The translations under genes were made by a program, and so were the position numbers. A stretch of DNA of 5,216 nt from Candidatus Brocadiia bacterium (lineage in GTDB: Bacteria > Planctomycetota > MHYJ01 > WSZJ01). Location of the stretch: the NCBI GenBank assembly GCA_013360825.1, contig JABWAY010000292.1:1-5216 (forward strand). Direction: 5' to 3'. The notes beneath the pieces are model-generated. The model did not search any database. It was given only the letters and a program-made list of their open reading frames with translations, and had not been told where the DNA came from. Of the stretch, positions 1-5,216 are shown piece by piece; position 1 is the first letter of the stretch; the number at the start of each line of letters is the position of its first letter.

Positions 1-216
1 ATGGACCGGGACGCCGTGCGGTTCGGCGAACTCGTCGCCCGCGCGCCGGACGCGCCGGACGACGCGAAGGTCCTGGCGTTCCGTGCCCTGGCGGAGGTCC
101 GCCGGCGCTGCGGGGATGTCGTCCGCGCGCTGGAGGCCTGTCGCGCGCTCGAGGAACTGGGTGCGGCGACGGAGGAGACGACGCGGTGGATCGAGCGGCT
201 GGAGTCGCTCCGATAG
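1..216 (+). CDS. C-terminal fragment of a TPR-like protein (5' end probably outside window)
   Basis: An open frame enters at the first base of the window and stops at TAG 214-216, giving 71 visible residues. The first codon happens to be ATG, but no upstream sequence is visible, so the true start is probably further 5'. The visible part is helical and rich in Ala, Arg and Glu. Residues about 24-56 fit a tetratricopeptide repeat: a Gly-Asp turn (residues 38-39) is followed by V-V-R-A-L, in the place of the usual G-D-Y-x-x-A-x second helix. TPRs are protein-interaction scaffolds, so no specific role can be given. The next gene has its own promoter directly after this stop codon and is therefore probably a separate transcription unit. 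The TPR reading is moderate; the function is unknown. Confidence 0.6.
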   Translation: MDRDAVRFGELVARAPDAPDDAKVLAFRALAEVRRRCGDVVRALEACRALEELGAATEETTRWIERLESLR

Positions 217-246
217 TTGACGGGCGCGCCCTGCGCTATCTATGGT
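217..246 (+). promoter_or_regulatory. Sigma70-like promoter candidate for the 206-aa membrane protein
   Basis: TTGACG (217-222, 5 of 6 to the -35 consensus) is separated by 18 nt from TATGGT (241-246, 4 of 6 to the -10 consensus). The predicted start of transcription is near 253, leaving a leader of about 40 nt that contains the strong ribosome binding site of the next gene. The -35 box begins at the first base after the upstream stop codon. The spacer holds a perfect 10-bp palindrome, GGGCGCGCCC (222-231), of unknown significance. Identified by eye only. Confidence 0.5.
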
Positions 247-281
247 GTCGGGCTGAACCGATCTGATATCTCAATTTTGCG

Positions 282-289
282 AAGGAGGT
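282..289 (+). promoter_or_regulatory. Strong Shine-Dalgarno that fixes a GTG start
   Basis: AAGGAGGT is a near-perfect anti-16S match and lies 4 nt before GTG 294-296. It decides the start. The only nearby ATG (301-303) is out of frame, and the next in-frame Met is residue 31, inside the first membrane segment. Confidence 0.85.
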
Positions 290-293
290 CCCT

Positions 294-914
294 GTGTCTG
301 ATGCCCCTGAACCTCAGGGCGGTCTGCTGGACGCGAAGAAATCCAAGGCAGTCTTCGTCCTGGGCGTCGCCCTCTACCTGCTGATGACCTTCTGGGCACA
401 GGCGCCGATCTACAGTGTCGCGGAGATGGCTTCGAAGGGATCCCGCCTCGACCTGCACAAGGCGCAGGAACTCGACGCGCCGATTTCGCCGACGGAGCCC
501 TCGAAGCCGCCGGAGAAGGCCAAAGACATCGGGGACCTGAACAACCGGTACGACAAGCTGAAGAAGGCGTACGACGAGAAGAAGAAGGAGTACGACGAGA
601 AGCTCTACCCGGCGTACCAGCGCGAGCAGTGGATCTACGTGGTCGAGGAGGAGCCGGAGATCCGCGAGGAGCTGAAGGAGCTCCGCAAGGACTACGAGTG
701 GGCGAACGCGACGACGACGCGCTGGGCGTACTGGGCGTTCGTCGGCCGGTTCATCGGCGCGGTCCTGATGCTGATCGGCCTGGGATTCACGGCCGTCCAC
801 GGCTCGGAGTGGGAGCGCGCGGCCGCGATCGTCGTGATCGGACTCGTGCTCGTGGGGACCTCGGGCGTCATCGGAAACATGGACCCGGGCCTGACGCGGA
901 GCCTGATGAAATAG
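294..914 (+). CDS. Hypothetical three-pass membrane protein with central charged coiled coil
   Basis: I do not recognise the family of this 206-residue protein. The GTG start is fixed by the Shine-Dalgarno at 282-289. A short polar N-terminus is followed by a hydrophobic segment at about residues 19-40. A Pro-rich linker (about 62-74, with P63, P66, P69, P72 and P73) follows. A highly charged, helix-forming region spans about 80-136, with Tyr-Asp pairs recurring exactly every seven residues (86/87, 93/94, 100/101), as in a coiled coil. Two further hydrophobic segments lie at about 145-168 and 176-195, and the tail is short. This suggests an integral membrane protein with a coiled-coil domain of about 100 residues between TM1 and TM2. 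Lys/Arg residues before TM1 (15, 16 and 18) suggest a cytoplasmic N-terminus, putting the coiled coil outside the membrane in the periplasm; that is inference. It appears to be monocistronic, with its own promoter and a strong terminator. No catalytic motif is visible. Confidence 0.85.
   Translation: MSDAPEPQGGLLDAKKSKAVFVLGVALYLLMTFWAQAPIYSVAEMASKGSRLDLHKAQELDAPISPTEPSKPPEKAKDIGDLNNRYDKLKKAYDEKKKEYDEKLYPAYQREQWIYVVEEEPEIREELKELRKDYEWANATTTRWAYWAFVGRFIGAVLMLIGLGFTAVHGSEWERAAAIVVIGLVLVGTSGVIGNMDPGLTRSLMK
549..611 (+). repeat. Three imperfect 21-bp in-frame tandem units encoding a Tyr-Asp heptad
   Basis: Each unit starts with TACGAC (549, 570 and 591) and encodes one seven-residue YD-x-K-type heptad (residues 86-106). 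Units 1 and 2 match at 17 of 21 positions. Units 2 and 3 share their first 12 bases and match at 14 of 21. The spacing of exactly one heptad suggests internal duplication that extended the coiled coil, although convergent use of the same codons for similar residues is possible. Confidence 0.6.
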
Positions 915-930
915 CCGGAGACCATCGACG

Positions 931-961
931 CCCCCCGGCCGGACGGCCGGGGGGTGTTTTT
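931..961 (+). terminator. Rho-independent terminator of the membrane-protein gene
   Basis: A perfect 10-bp, all-GC stem (CCCCCCGGCC, 931-940, with GGCCGGGGGG, 945-954) encloses a GGAC loop (941-944). It is followed by TG and a run of five T (957-961). It lies 16 nt after the stop codon at 912-914. The T-run is present only on the plus-strand side, so it should terminate rightward transcription. Leftward transcripts from purD would form the same hairpin without a U-tract. Confidence 0.92.
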
Positions 962-998
962 GCTGAAGTGCCGCGCACGCCGGATCCGGCCGGGCGTC

Positions 999-2273
999 TC
1001 AGGGGCGCGCGAGCGCGCGCTGCCCGATGTCCCTGCGATAGTGCATCCCGTCGAACGAGATGCAGGACATCCCCCGGTACGCGGCGTCCCGCGCGGCCGC
1101 CATCGTCGCCCCGGTCGCCGTCACGGACAGCACGCGCCCGCCCGCCGTCAGCAGGCTCCCGCCCTTCCGCAGCGTTCCCGAGTGAAAGACCTGGCAGCCC
1201 GGCACGCGCGCGGCCTCCTCGGTCCCCCGGATCTCGTGGCCGCGGGAGAACTCTCCGGGATACCCGCCCGAGGCCGCTACGACGCAGACCGCCGGATCCG
1301 GGTGCCAGGCCAGATCCACGCGCGAAAGCTTGCCGTCGATCGTCGCCTCCACGATGTCCAGGAGGTCCGTCTTCAACCGGACCATCAGCGGCTGGGTCTC
1401 GGGGTCGCCGAAGCGCGCGTTCACCTCGAGGACCTTCGGCCCGGTCCGGGTCAGCATCAGTCCCGCGTAGAGAATCCCCCGGTACGGCCGGTTCTCCATC
1501 TTCATGGCGTGCACGAGCGGGACGAAGATCTCCCGCGACACCGACGATGCCAGCTCCTCGGTGAAGACCGAGGCCGGGGAGCAGGCCCCCATCCCACCGG
1601 TGTTCGGCCCCTGGTCCCCGTCGTTCACGCGCTTGTGGTCCTGCGCGCTCTCCAGGATCGCGATCGTCTGCCCGTCGGTCACCGCCAGGATCGAGGCCTC
1701 CTCGCCGGTCAGGAACTCCTCCAGGACGACCCGCTCGCCCGCCCGGCCGAACACCCTGTCCTTCATCGCCGCCTCGATCGCCGCCGCGGACTCCTCCGGC
1801 GTCGCGCAGACCGTCACACCCTTCCCGGCCGCCAGCCCGTCCGCCTTGACCACCAGCGGATGCGGCGTCTTCTCCGCGTACCGCAGCGCGTCCTCCAGCC
1901 GGTCGAAGACCCGGTACCCCGCGGTGGGGATGTTGTGCTTGCGGAAGAGGTTCTTGCAGAAGGCCTTGGAGGTCTCGATCTGCGCGGCTTCCCGGGTTGG
2001 GCCGAAAATCCGGATGCCGCGCGCGGTGAACTCATCCACGATCCCCGCGGCGAGCGCGGCTTCGGGGCCGACGACGACGAGGTCGATCTGCTGCTTGCGG
2101 ACCAGTTCCAGGAGCGCCGGGATGTTGTCCGCGGCCGTGTCGACGCAGGTCGCCAGCTCCGCGATCCCCGCGTTGCCGGGGGCGCAGAAGAGCTGGGGGG
2201 CACGGGGAGAGCGGGCGAGTTTCCATGCGAGCGCGTGTTCGCGCCCGCCGCCGCCGACGATGAGGATCTTCAT
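999..2273 (-). CDS. purD: Phosphoribosylamine--glycine ligase (GAR synthetase)
   Basis: PurD is a cytoplasmic ATP-grasp enzyme that joins glycine to 5-phosphoribosylamine, using ATP, to give glycinamide ribonucleotide in de novo purine synthesis. The 424 residues match the usual length of about 420-430. The N-terminal domain opens with GGGGREHAL (7-15), then PGNAG (32-36) and V-G-P-E (68-71). The ATP-grasp core has KADGLAAGKGV (143-153), QDHKR (211-215), GPNTGGMG (222-229) and the family signature VLEVNARFGDPETQ (281-294), whose Glu283 and Asn285 are expected metal ligands. The C-terminal domain carries GGYPG (336-340), a GGRVLSVTATG strand (378-388) and HYRRDIG (411-417). It looks intact. 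It starts 49 nt after the stop of the secreted HEAT/TPR gene on the same strand, so read-through is plausible. No Shine-Dalgarno precedes the ATG (2271-2273). No U-tract terminator follows the TGA (999-1001). Confidence 0.98.
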   Translation of the reverse strand: MKILIVGGGGREHALAWKLARSPRAPQLFCAPGNAGIAELATCVDTAADNIPALLELVRKQQIDLVVVGPEAALAAGIVDEFTARGIRIFGPTREAAQIETSKAFCKNLFRKHNIPTAGYRVFDRLEDALRYAEKTPHPLVVKADGLAAGKGVTVCATPEESAAAIEAAMKDRVFGRAGERVVLEEFLTGEEASILAVTDGQTIAILESAQDHKRVNDGDQGPNTGGMGACSPASVFTEELASSVSREIFVPLVHAMKMENRPYRGILYAGLMLTRTGPKVLEVNARFGDPETQPLMVRLKTDLLDIVEATIDGKLSRVDLAWHPDPAVCVVAASGGYPGEFSRGHEIRGTEEAARVPGCQVFHSGTLRKGGSLLTAGGRVLSVTATGATMAAARDAAYRGMSCISFDGMHYRRDIGQRALARP

Positions 2274-2281
2274 GGGGCGCG

Positions 2282-2287
2282 GTTATA
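2282..2287 (-). promoter_or_regulatory. Candidate -10 box for a leaderless purD transcript
   Basis: On the minus strand, TATAAC (5 of 6 to TATAAT) stands out in GC-rich surroundings and ends 8 nt before the purD ATG. That spacing would place the transcription start at or within a base or two of the start codon. No convincing -35 element is visible 16-19 nt upstream, and there is no Shine-Dalgarno between this box and the ATG, which fits leaderless initiation. Single hexamers are weak evidence. Confidence 0.4.
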
Positions 2288-2322
2288 GCGGATCCTCGGC
2301 CGTGCCGCCAGAATCGAGCGCG

Positions 2323-3585
2323 CTACTTCGGCGCCACGGGCTCCGGGTCGGCGGGCTGCGCGCCGCCGCCGGACGACGCGGCGTGCTTGCGCAGCCACCA
2401 GTCGCGCCAGGCGTCGAGGTTCCGCCCGTGGGAGAGCCCGGTGCACGCCTCCAGCGCCCGCCCGTAGGCGGTCAGCTCCTTCTCCAGGGCTTCCTTCTTC
2501 GCGTCGTCATCAGGGGAGCCCAGCGGGTTCATGCCCCCCGACGGAAGTTTCCCGGCGTCCTCCAGGGCCTTCCGGGCCTCGGGGGTCAGGTTCGCACCCC
2601 CCGCGTAACGCGGGTCGGGATCGCGGCGCTCCACCGAGAACCCGCCGCGCGGCTGGCCGGCTTTCGCCAGCGCCGAGATCAGCGCCTCCGCGGCCCCCTC
2701 GTTCGGGAAGACCACGAGGGCCTGGGCCGCACGGATCCGGACGGCCGCGGAGTCGCTCTGCAGCCCCTTCTGGATCTGGATCCAGGTGTCGGGGCGGTTC
2801 CAGGTCCGGAGCATCTCCGTGGCGGCGTCGCGGATCACCGCGGATTCGTCGAGGAGAACGCGGCGGGCCAGCTTCGCCATCGCCTCCGGGCGGTCGAACG
2901 GGCCGAGGGCGCCGACGCAGTACGCGCGGACGTCCGCGCTCCGGTTCTCCAGGTTTTCCAGAATGGGGAGGTACTTGTAGTCGGCGGGGATGCCGTCCAG
3001 CAGCTCCCGGGCGCGCGCCCTCGCCTCGATGTCCGCGGACGACAGCTTCCGGAACGAGTCGCGGACCCGCTCGGCGATCGCCTGCTCGAGCTCCTTCTGC
3101 TCCTTCAGGGCCTGCTTGACCCGCGCCTGCTCCGGCGGCATCCACTGCCCGCCGAACTCGACCAGCCCCTTTGCGCGCGCCGAGTCCTCGAAGGTCATCC
3201 AGACCCCCTCGTGCCGGACATGTCCGAGGGCCGTCCGCGCTTTCTCGTTCTCCGGGTCCGCCGCAATGACCCGCTGATACTCGGCGGTCGCTTCCTTGCG
3301 CAATTTCTGCTCGTCGCACCACCGGGCCAGGTCGAGCATCGCCTTGACGTCGCCGGGGGCGATGCGCGCGCTCCGTTCGCGGTAGACCTCTTCGGACGTG
3401 GCGCCCCGTTCGACGCTGCGGATCTGGTGGCGCGGGATCGTGACCGAGCCGTGGCGGACCTCCAGCTTCACGCCGTGCTCGGTATCCTCGAGGATCCGCC
3501 CCTCGATTTTCCGCCCGTCCTTGCAGATGACGGTGTCTGCGAGGGCGGGGGCGGCGAATGCCAGTGCCAGTATCCACGCGCGCAT
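2323..3585 (-). CDS. Secreted TPR/HEAT-repeat protein of unknown function
   Basis: The chosen start (ATG 3583-3585) gives 420 residues, with GGAG six nt upstream and a signal peptide at residues 1-16 (MRAW, hydrophobic core, probable cleavage after A-L-A, before Asp17). The frame is open 55 codons further upstream, but that stretch is Pro/Gly/Arg-rich and would bury the signal peptide. Residues 17-60 form a beta-rich module (D-G-R-x-I-E-G-R, later V-T-I-P-R-H-Q-I), perhaps a small SH3/LSm-like barrel. A TPR-like segment (about 78-122) ends in A-A-D-P-E-N. Two G-x-W motifs follow at 127-129 and 146-148. After a charged helix (about 153-195) come HEAT-like helical pairs (about 204-310), with D-V-R, V-I-R-D-A-A and A-V-R-I-R-A-A-Q-A-L. 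A linker leads to a W-R-D-W-W motif (393-397) and a Pro-rich tail. This architecture is familiar from planctomycete-type exported proteins. It is probably a periplasmic or surface scaffold; no enzyme motif is seen. It lies upstream of purD. Confidence 0.87.
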   Translation of the reverse strand: MRAWILALAFAAPALADTVICKDGRKIEGRILEDTEHGVKLEVRHGSVTIPRHQIRSVERGATSEEVYRERSARIAPGDVKAMLDLARWCDEQKLRKEATAEYQRVIAADPENEKARTALGHVRHEGVWMTFEDSARAKGLVEFGGQWMPPEQARVKQALKEQKELEQAIAERVRDSFRKLSSADIEARARARELLDGIPADYKYLPILENLENRSADVRAYCVGALGPFDRPEAMAKLARRVLLDESAVIRDAATEMLRTWNRPDTWIQIQKGLQSDSAAVRIRAAQALVVFPNEGAAEALISALAKAGQPRGGFSVERRDPDPRYAGGANLTPEARKALEDAGKLPSGGMNPLGSPDDDAKKEALEKELTAYGRALEACTGLSHGRNLDAWRDWWLRKHAASSGGGAQPADPEPVAPK

Positions 3586-3591
3586 GCCAGG

Positions 3592-3595
3592 CTCC
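3592..3595 (-). promoter_or_regulatory. Shine-Dalgarno supporting the signal-peptide start
   Basis: GGAG on the minus strand lies 6 nt before ATG 3585-3583. It supports starting the secreted HEAT/TPR protein here and not at the distal ATG near 3750. Confidence 0.65.
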
Positions 3596-3617
3596 GATCC
3601 GGAAAGTCCCCCGGGGA

Positions 3618-3626
3618 ATCCTACCA
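3618..3626 (-). promoter_or_regulatory. Extended -10 promoter candidate for the HEAT/TPR-purD unit
   Basis: The minus strand reads TGGTAGGAT, which is an extended -10 motif (TGn) followed by TAGGAT (4 of 6 to TATAAT). Transcription would begin near 3611, giving a leader of about 25 nt that includes the GGAG at 3595-3592. The best -35-like hexamer, TTGCCG (3649-3644), is 20 nt away, too far to help. The extended -10 would have to compensate. Confidence 0.38.
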
Positions 3627-3697
3627 CGAACGGGCCGGGACGCCGGCAAGAACCGGGGCCGCGGGGGCCGGGCTCCGGGCCGCCGCGCGCGAGAACC

Positions 3698-3726
3698 TTG
3701 ACCCCCGTTCGCGACGCGGATACGTT
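3698..3726 (+). promoter_or_regulatory. Sigma70-like promoter candidate for sucC
   Basis: TTGACC (3698-3703, 5 of 6 to the -35 consensus) is followed after exactly 17 nt by TACGTT (3721-3726, keeping the key T, A and final T of the -10 box). The transcription start would fall near 3733, giving a leader of about 22 nt that begins just before the Shine-Dalgarno. Spacing is ideal; the -10 is weak. Confidence 0.5.
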
Positions 3727-3735
3727 GCGCCGTCC

Positions 3736-3745
3736 GAGAGGAGAA
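3736..3745 (+). promoter_or_regulatory. Ribosome binding site of sucC
   Basis: The purine run GAGAGGAGAA contains AGGAGA (3739-3744), 10 nt before ATG 3755-3757. It fixes the sucC start even though the frame is open upstream to 3398. The resulting N-terminus (MNVHEYQAKELL) is the standard start of the family. Confidence 0.8.
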
Positions 3746-3754
3746 CACAACGCG

Positions 3755-4915
3755 ATGAACGTCCACGAGTATCAGGCGAAGGAACTGCTGCGGCGCTACG
3801 GCATCGCGGTGCCGGACGGCAGAGTGGCGTCGACCGCCGTGGAGGCCGAGGGGATTTTCGGGGCCCTGAACGCGCCCGTCGTCGCGGTCAAGGCCCAGAT
3901 CCACGCCGGCGGCCGCGGGAAGGCCGGCGGCATCAAGCTCGCCACCTCCCCCGCGGAATCGCGCGCGGCAGCCGAGGGAATCCTGGGGAAGACGCTGGTC
4001 ACTCACCAGACAGGCCCGGCTGGACGGCTCGTCCGCAAGGTGTGGGTCGAGGCCGGGACCAGGCCCGAGCGTGAATTCTACGTCGGAATCGTCATCGATC
4101 GCGAAGCGCAGAGGCCGGTCCTGATGGTCAGCCCCGCGGGGGGGATGGACATCGAGGAGGTCGCCGCGAAGACCCCCGGAAAGATCTTCCGGGAGGTGAT
4201 CGGCTCCTGGGGGCTCCAGCCGTTCCAGGTCCGCAAGATCGCACGCGCCCTCGGCCTGGACGCCGCGCTCGCGAAACAGGCGCAGCCGCTTCTGGCGAGC
4301 CTCTGCCGGCTGTTCGTCGAACTCGACTGCTCGATGGTGGAAATCAACCCGCTCGCGGTCGCCGGCGGCCGGCTGATCGCGCTCGACGCCAAGCTCAACT
4401 TCGACGACCGCGCGCTCTTCCGTCACCCCGAAATCGAGGCGATGCGGGACGAGCACGAGGAGGATCCCGCGGAGCGGGAGGCGGCGAAGATCGGGATCAG
4501 CTACATCTCGCTCGACGGCAACATCGGGTGCATGGTCAACGGCGCCGGCCTCGCGATGTCCACGATGGATGTGATCAAGCTCCACGGGGGCGCGCCCGCC
4601 AATTTCCTCGACGTCGGCGGCGGCGCCACGAAGGAGCAGGTCACGGCGGCGTTCCGGCTTCTGCTCGGGAACGCGAACGTCAAGGCGATCCTGGTGAACA
4701 TCTTCGGCGGGATCATGAAGTGTGACATCATCGCCAACGGGGTGATCGCCGCGGCGCGGGAGCTGAAGATGACGGTCCCGGTCGTGGTGCGCCTGGAGGG
4801 GACGAATGTCGAACTGGGCCGGAAGCTGCTCGGGGAGAGCGGGCTGGCGCTGACGACGGCGACGGACATGGATGACGCGGCGAAGAAGATCGTCGCGGCG
4901 GCGGCGGGGAGATAG
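3755..4915 (+). CDS. sucC: Succinyl-CoA synthetase (succinate--CoA ligase) beta subunit
   Basis: This is the nucleotide- and succinate-binding subunit of the TCA-cycle enzyme that interconverts succinyl-CoA and succinate with substrate-level phosphorylation. The 386 residues compare with 388 in E. coli. The N-terminus MNVHEYQAKELL and the ATP-grasp domain align almost without gaps to E. coli: Lys46, Gly-Arg-Gly 53-55, Glu99 and Glu107 for nucleotide, and the metal ligands Asn198 (in V-E-I-N-P-L) and Asp211. The C-terminal ligase domain has GNIGCMVNGAGLA (255-267, with substrate-binding Asn262), FLDVGGGATKE (284-294), NIFGGIMKCDIIANG (315-329) and VRLEGTN (345-351). Pro20, also Pro in E. coli, hints at ATP over GTP, but this is weak. 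No active-site residue appears lost. Malate-CoA ligase beta (mtkA) is a close relative and cannot be fully excluded. The alpha subunit gene sucD, which must supply the phosphohistidine and CoA site, is not next to it. Confidence 0.96.
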   Translation: MNVHEYQAKELLRRYGIAVPDGRVASTAVEAEGIFGALNAPVVAVKAQIHAGGRGKAGGIKLATSPAESRAAAEGILGKTLVTHQTGPAGRLVRKVWVEAGTRPEREFYVGIVIDREAQRPVLMVSPAGGMDIEEVAAKTPGKIFREVIGSWGLQPFQVRKIARALGLDAALAKQAQPLLASLCRLFVELDCSMVEINPLAVAGGRLIALDAKLNFDDRALFRHPEIEAMRDEHEEDPAEREAAKIGISYISLDGNIGCMVNGAGLAMSTMDVIKLHGGAPANFLDVGGGATKEQVTAAFRLLLGNANVKAILVNIFGGIMKCDIIANGVIAAARELKMTVPVVVRLEGTNVELGRKLLGESGLALTTATDMDDAAKKIVAAAAGR

Positions 4916-4917
4916 GA
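4914..4917 (+). promoter_or_regulatory. Shine-Dalgarno overlapping the sucC stop codon
   Basis: AGGA shares bases with the sucC TAG (4913-4915) and lies 6 nt before ATG 4924-4926. A second purine run, GGGGAG (4906-4911), is 12 nt away. The overlap suggests that ribosomes finishing sucC re-initiate on the sigma factor-like gene. Confidence 0.55.
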
Positions 4918-4923
4918 CCGGCC

Positions 4924-5216
4924 ATGGCCGACGGGTTCAAGCTCGTGGAGGGCATCCGCGCCGGGTCGCGGACGGATTTCTCGTCGCTTGTCGAGCGCTA
5001 CGCACGGGAGGTCTATCCGTTTCTCTCGAGGATTTCGGGGAGCGGCGCGGCGGAGCGCCTGACCCAGCAGACGTTCGTGAAGGCCTGGGACGGCGCGTCG
5101 ACGTTCCACACGGACCGCCCGCTGCGGGCCTGGCTGCTCGGGCTCGCCGTCCGGGTCGCGGGCGACCACGAGGGATTCGACGGCCGCTGGGACGCCGCCG
5201 TCGGGACCGCCCTGGG
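4924..5216 (+). CDS. ECF-type RNA polymerase sigma factor-like protein, N-terminal part (runs off window)
   Basis: An ATG 8 nt after the sucC stop opens a frame with no stop up to the window end (97 complete codons). Residues about 18-82 match sigma70 region 2 of extracytoplasmic-function sigma factors. They comprise DFSSLVERYAREVYPFLSR (18-36), then A-E-R-L-T-Q-Q-T-F-V-K-A-W (43-55), corresponding to the usual A-E-D-L-x-Q-x-T-F-x-x-A-W core-binding helix. Next come S-T-F (59-61), then P-L-R-A-W-L-L-G-L-A (66-75) and G-D-H (80-82). Such factors bind core polymerase and redirect it to stress or envelope promoters; many are held by an anti-sigma factor encoded next door. Region 4 would lie beyond the edge. 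Oddities: the usual acidic residue after A-E is Arg45, and the basic cluster often seen after region 2.4 is missing (E-G-F-D-G-R-W-D). The tight link to sucC suggests co-transcription. It could be a degenerate or specialised paralogue. Confidence 0.8.
   Translation, partial: MADGFKLVEGIRAGSRTDFSSLVERYAREVYPFLSRISGSGAAERLTQQTFVKAWDGASTFHTDRPLRAWLLGLAVRVAGDHEGFDGRWDAAVGTAL

Noticed and set aside
240..925. Minus-strand open frames 240-800 and 692-925 opposite the membrane-protein gene
   Set aside because: They are antisense to a gene with a strong ribosome binding site and terminator. Their Leu/Arg/Val-rich composition reflects the complementary strand of charged codons.
979..990. Palindrome GCCGGATCCGGC just beyond the purD stop, considered as a purD terminator
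   Set aside because: The stem would be only 4 bp around a GATC loop, with no T-run on the minus strand.
629..2288. Plus-strand open frames 629-1564 and 954-2288
   Set aside because: They overlap the end of the membrane-protein gene, the terminator and antisense purD. Their translations are Arg/Pro-rich GC artefacts.
3586..3750. 55-residue N-terminal extension of the secreted HEAT/TPR protein to an upstream ATG
   Set aside because: It is Pro/Gly/Arg-rich and would bury a clear signal peptide. The internal ATG has a GGAG at good spacing. The extension would also cross the sucC promoter and ribosome binding site.
3398..3754. 119-residue N-terminal extension of SucC
   Set aside because: The family begins at MNxHEYQAK, which coincides with ATG 3755 and its ribosome binding site. 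The extension is antisense to the neighbouring gene.
1504..4074. Very long plus-strand open frame (856 codons) across purD, the HEAT/TPR gene and into sucC
   Set aside because: It lies antisense to two well-supported genes and in the wrong frame of sucC. Its composition is Arg/Pro/Ala/Ser-rich with no recognisable motif. It is a by-product of high GC, which makes stop codons rare.
2510..4585. 691-codon minus-strand open frame antisense to sucC
   Set aside because: It shadows sucC and the HEAT/TPR gene, is low in hydrophobic-core patterning, and has no start context or motifs.
1..5216. tRNA/rRNA genes, CRISPR arrays, insertion sequences, riboswitches, phage or defence modules
   Set aside because: I saw no cloverleaf or CCA-end pattern, no spaced direct repeats, no terminal inverted repeats or transposase motifs, and no long structured leader. 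The only repeats are the short coiled-coil heptads.

Overview
This is a very GC-rich bacterial window with a dense, conventional gene layout: two complete, easily recognised metabolic genes (purD and sucC), two complete genes of unknown function, and a gene fragment at each edge. The secreted protein at 2323-3585 combines a signal peptide, a small beta-rich N-terminal module, a TPR, paired 'G-x-W' motifs, HEAT-like repeats and a C-terminal W-x-x-WW motif. That combination resembles proteins common in Planctomycetota and related metagenomic lineages. The lineage is an inference; nothing here, such as an rRNA gene, proves it.

Layout. Positions 1-216 hold the C-terminal end of a plus-strand TPR-like protein. 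A sigma70-like promoter lies right after its stop codon. It and a strong Shine-Dalgarno drive a GTG-started 206-residue membrane protein (294-914) with three predicted membrane segments and a charged coiled coil. A textbook rho-independent terminator (931-961) closes that unit. Facing it on the minus strand is a probable two-gene unit: the secreted HEAT/TPR protein (2323-3585) followed by purD (999-2273, glycinamide ribonucleotide synthetase). purD lacks a Shine-Dalgarno, but a TATAAC box ends 8 nt before its ATG, so it may also be made as a leaderless transcript.

The 169-bp gap 3586-3754 is a divergent control region. It has an extended -10 candidate for the minus-strand unit and a TTGACC-17-TACGTT promoter candidate for sucC on the plus strand. 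sucC (3755-4915, succinyl-CoA synthetase beta subunit) is complete and keeps its key residues. It is not followed by sucD. Instead, 8 nt after its stop begins an ECF sigma factor-like gene that runs off the window, with a Shine-Dalgarno overlapping the sucC stop codon.

How the genes work together: purD (purine synthesis) and sucC (TCA cycle) are core metabolism and have no evident functional link. The most unusual features are the sucC-sigma factor junction, the divergent region 2 of that sigma factor, the possible leaderless start of purD, and the unassigned coiled-coil membrane protein. I found no mobile elements, RNA genes, CRISPR arrays or clear defence or biosynthetic system. No gene-free stretch exceeds 300 bases.
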